This document shows positions 63,097-64,000 of a stretch of 64,000 nt of DNA, piece by piece (position 1 is the first letter of the stretch; the number at the start of each line of letters is the position of its first letter). The stretch covers positions 3,224,802 through 3,288,801 of the forward strand of contig NZ_OZ026542.1 of NCBI RefSeq assembly GCF_964020115.1, written 5' to 3'. The stretch comes from Candidatus Regiella endosymbiont of Tuberolachnus salignus. GTDB lineage: Bacteria > Pseudomonadota > Gammaproteobacteria > Enterobacterales > Enterobacteriaceae. Both the position numbers and the translations under genes were made by a program. The notes below the pieces were generated by a model. It saw only the letters and a program-made list of their open reading frames with translations, had not been told where the DNA came from and made no database searches.

Positions 63097-63996
63097 ATGA
63101 GTATGAAATTAATGACAGAAGCCATGAGTATCAAAGTAGGAAATCCCTTGAGAAAACTGATTTTACTCAAATTGGCTGATAATGCTAACGATCAAGGCGA
63201 ATGCTGGCCTTCCTATCAACACATTGCTGATTACTGTGAATGCAGCAAAAGTGCCGTCAGAGAGCATATCGATACCCTGATACAGCAGCGACTGCTGCGT
63301 AAAGAAAATCGCCTGGGCATTAACAATGGCAAAGGCAACACCTCTAACCTGTATTACCTGCATCTTAATGCACCCCCTATGCCGCCAAAAAGCACAGCCC
63401 CTGTGCCAGCAGATAGCATAGCTATGCCGCAGAGTGACAGCCCTATGCCACCTGCTGGCACCCCTATGCCGTCAGATGGCACACCCCCTATGCCGCCTGC
63501 TGGCACCAGAATCAGTCACTCTTTTGAACCCGTCATAGAACCCGTCATAGAACCTAACACCCAAACTGCGAGCAAAATTCATTCAATCGAGAGAGGAAGT
63601 GGGTCTAGCAAGCCAAAAGGCCTCATCCCCAACGGGGAAAGATTTTCTGCTCAACCCAATCGTGCTCCTGCTGACCCTCAGACAGCCAGTACTCCCCTAT
63701 CGAGCCGCTACGCCTTTGAGGGCAGCGTTATTCGCTTGAATCCACAGGATTTTGCCCGCTGGCAAGCCCTTTTTCCGCATCTCGCGTTAACCGCAGAGCT
63801 AACACGCTTGGATTTGGAATTTAGTCACGACAGGCCAAAAAGTTGGTTCAGCACCGCCAGTGCCAAGCTCAATTACCAAAACAAGCAAGCCATGGGGGTG
63901 GGTTACGCCCGTCAAAAATGTAAGTCGGTTTCCGGAGACAATTTCGCCAGTCAAGACTATGGCACCACGGTGTTGCCGGCGTGGATGAAAGGGTAA
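63097..63996 (+). CDS. Phage replication protein O-like (HTH plus DnaT-like C-terminus)
   Basis: 299 residues, AAGGAG upstream of ATG 63097. N-terminal winged helix (KLADNANDQGECWPSYQHIA; ADYCECSKSAVREHIDTLIQ), a Pro/Met-rich linker of repeated MPPAGT, the repeat EPVIEPVIEP, and a C-terminal FARWQALFPHLALTAELTRL then RPKSWFSTASAKLNYQN domain as in O-type initiators. It is the lambda O/P22 18 position after cII. Ends VLPAWMKG. Confidence 0.8.
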   Translation: MSMKLMTEAMSIKVGNPLRKLILLKLADNANDQGECWPSYQHIADYCECSKSAVREHIDTLIQQRLLRKENRLGINNGKGNTSNLYYLHLNAPPMPPKSTAPVPADSIAMPQSDSPMPPAGTPMPSDGTPPMPPAGTRISHSFEPVIEPVIEPNTQTASKIHSIERGSGSSKPKGLIPNGERFSAQPNRAPADPQTASTPLSSRYAFEGSVIRLNPQDFARWQALFPHLALTAELTRLDLEFSHDRPKSWFSTASAKLNYQNKQAMGVGYARQKCKSVSGDNFASQDYGTTVLPAWMKG

Positions 63997-64000
63997 CACG

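Noticed and set aside
63533..63556. Direct repeat GAACCCGTCATA in the replication gene
   Set aside because: Short in-frame linker repeat; considered as origin iterons but only two copies and no spacing pattern.

Overview
The window looks like the chromosome of an enterobacterial facultative insect symbiont of the Candidatus Regiella / Hamiltonella type. This rests on gene content and genome style, not on a database match. The housekeeping genes are close to their E. coli and Yersinia counterparts: der, bamB, yfgM, hisS, ispG, rodZ, bolA, ptrA, recB, recD, dksA, pcnB, folK, queD, secB, gpsA, uvrC, pgsA and the glyW-cysT-leuZ tRNAs. They are shuffled, stripped of usual neighbours (recC, gluQRS, grxC and cysE are absent from their normal places), peppered with small inverted-repeat elements and crossed by prophage and IS21-family DNA.

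Layout. 1-7870: minus-strand structural genes of a siphovirus-like prophage (tape measure, G/GT-type chaperones with a -1 frameshift site, tail tube, tail completion and connector proteins, P22-coat-like capsid, scaffold), with a chpSB-type toxin-antitoxin pair and an 861-bp tandem duplication that fuses capsid to scaffold. 7871-15532: two inverted copies of a 2132-bp IS21-family element bracket an accessory island: a lysozyme fragment, a holin, two small secreted proteins and a C-terminally truncated LRR-NEL (IpaH/SspH-type) ubiquitin-ligase effector joined to the start of a P2 gpO-like gene. 15533-18307: a large unrecognised protein decapitated by the IS. 18664-28618: der-bamB-yfgM-hisS-ispG-rodZ-pilW, then yciC and bolA. 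28731-37148: ptrA-recB-recD. 37149-47046: dksA, pcnB, folK, queD, yibN, secB, gpsA, broken uvrY, uvrC and pgsA, separated by repeats. 47201-47629: three tRNAs. 47734 to the window end: a lambdoid, P22-like prophage beside leuZ, with an IS-interrupted integrase, a recombination module (AAA ATPase, DUF669, YqaJ exonuclease), an N antiterminator interrupted by another IS copy, PL and nutL, CI, Cro, CII and a replication protein.

Repeats drive much of the gene remodelling. A roughly 110-125 bp palindromic element family duplicates a TA target, as shown by two reading frames that become continuous when the element is removed (a tnpB remnant and folK). In folk terms the best single cases are folK, where the insertion leaves an intact frame only if translation starts upstream or inside the element; uvrY, frameshifted by an exact 31-bp tandem duplication; and four copies of the IS21 element, two of which lie at apparent rearrangement points. 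Family names are from reading the translations by eye. No searches were run.
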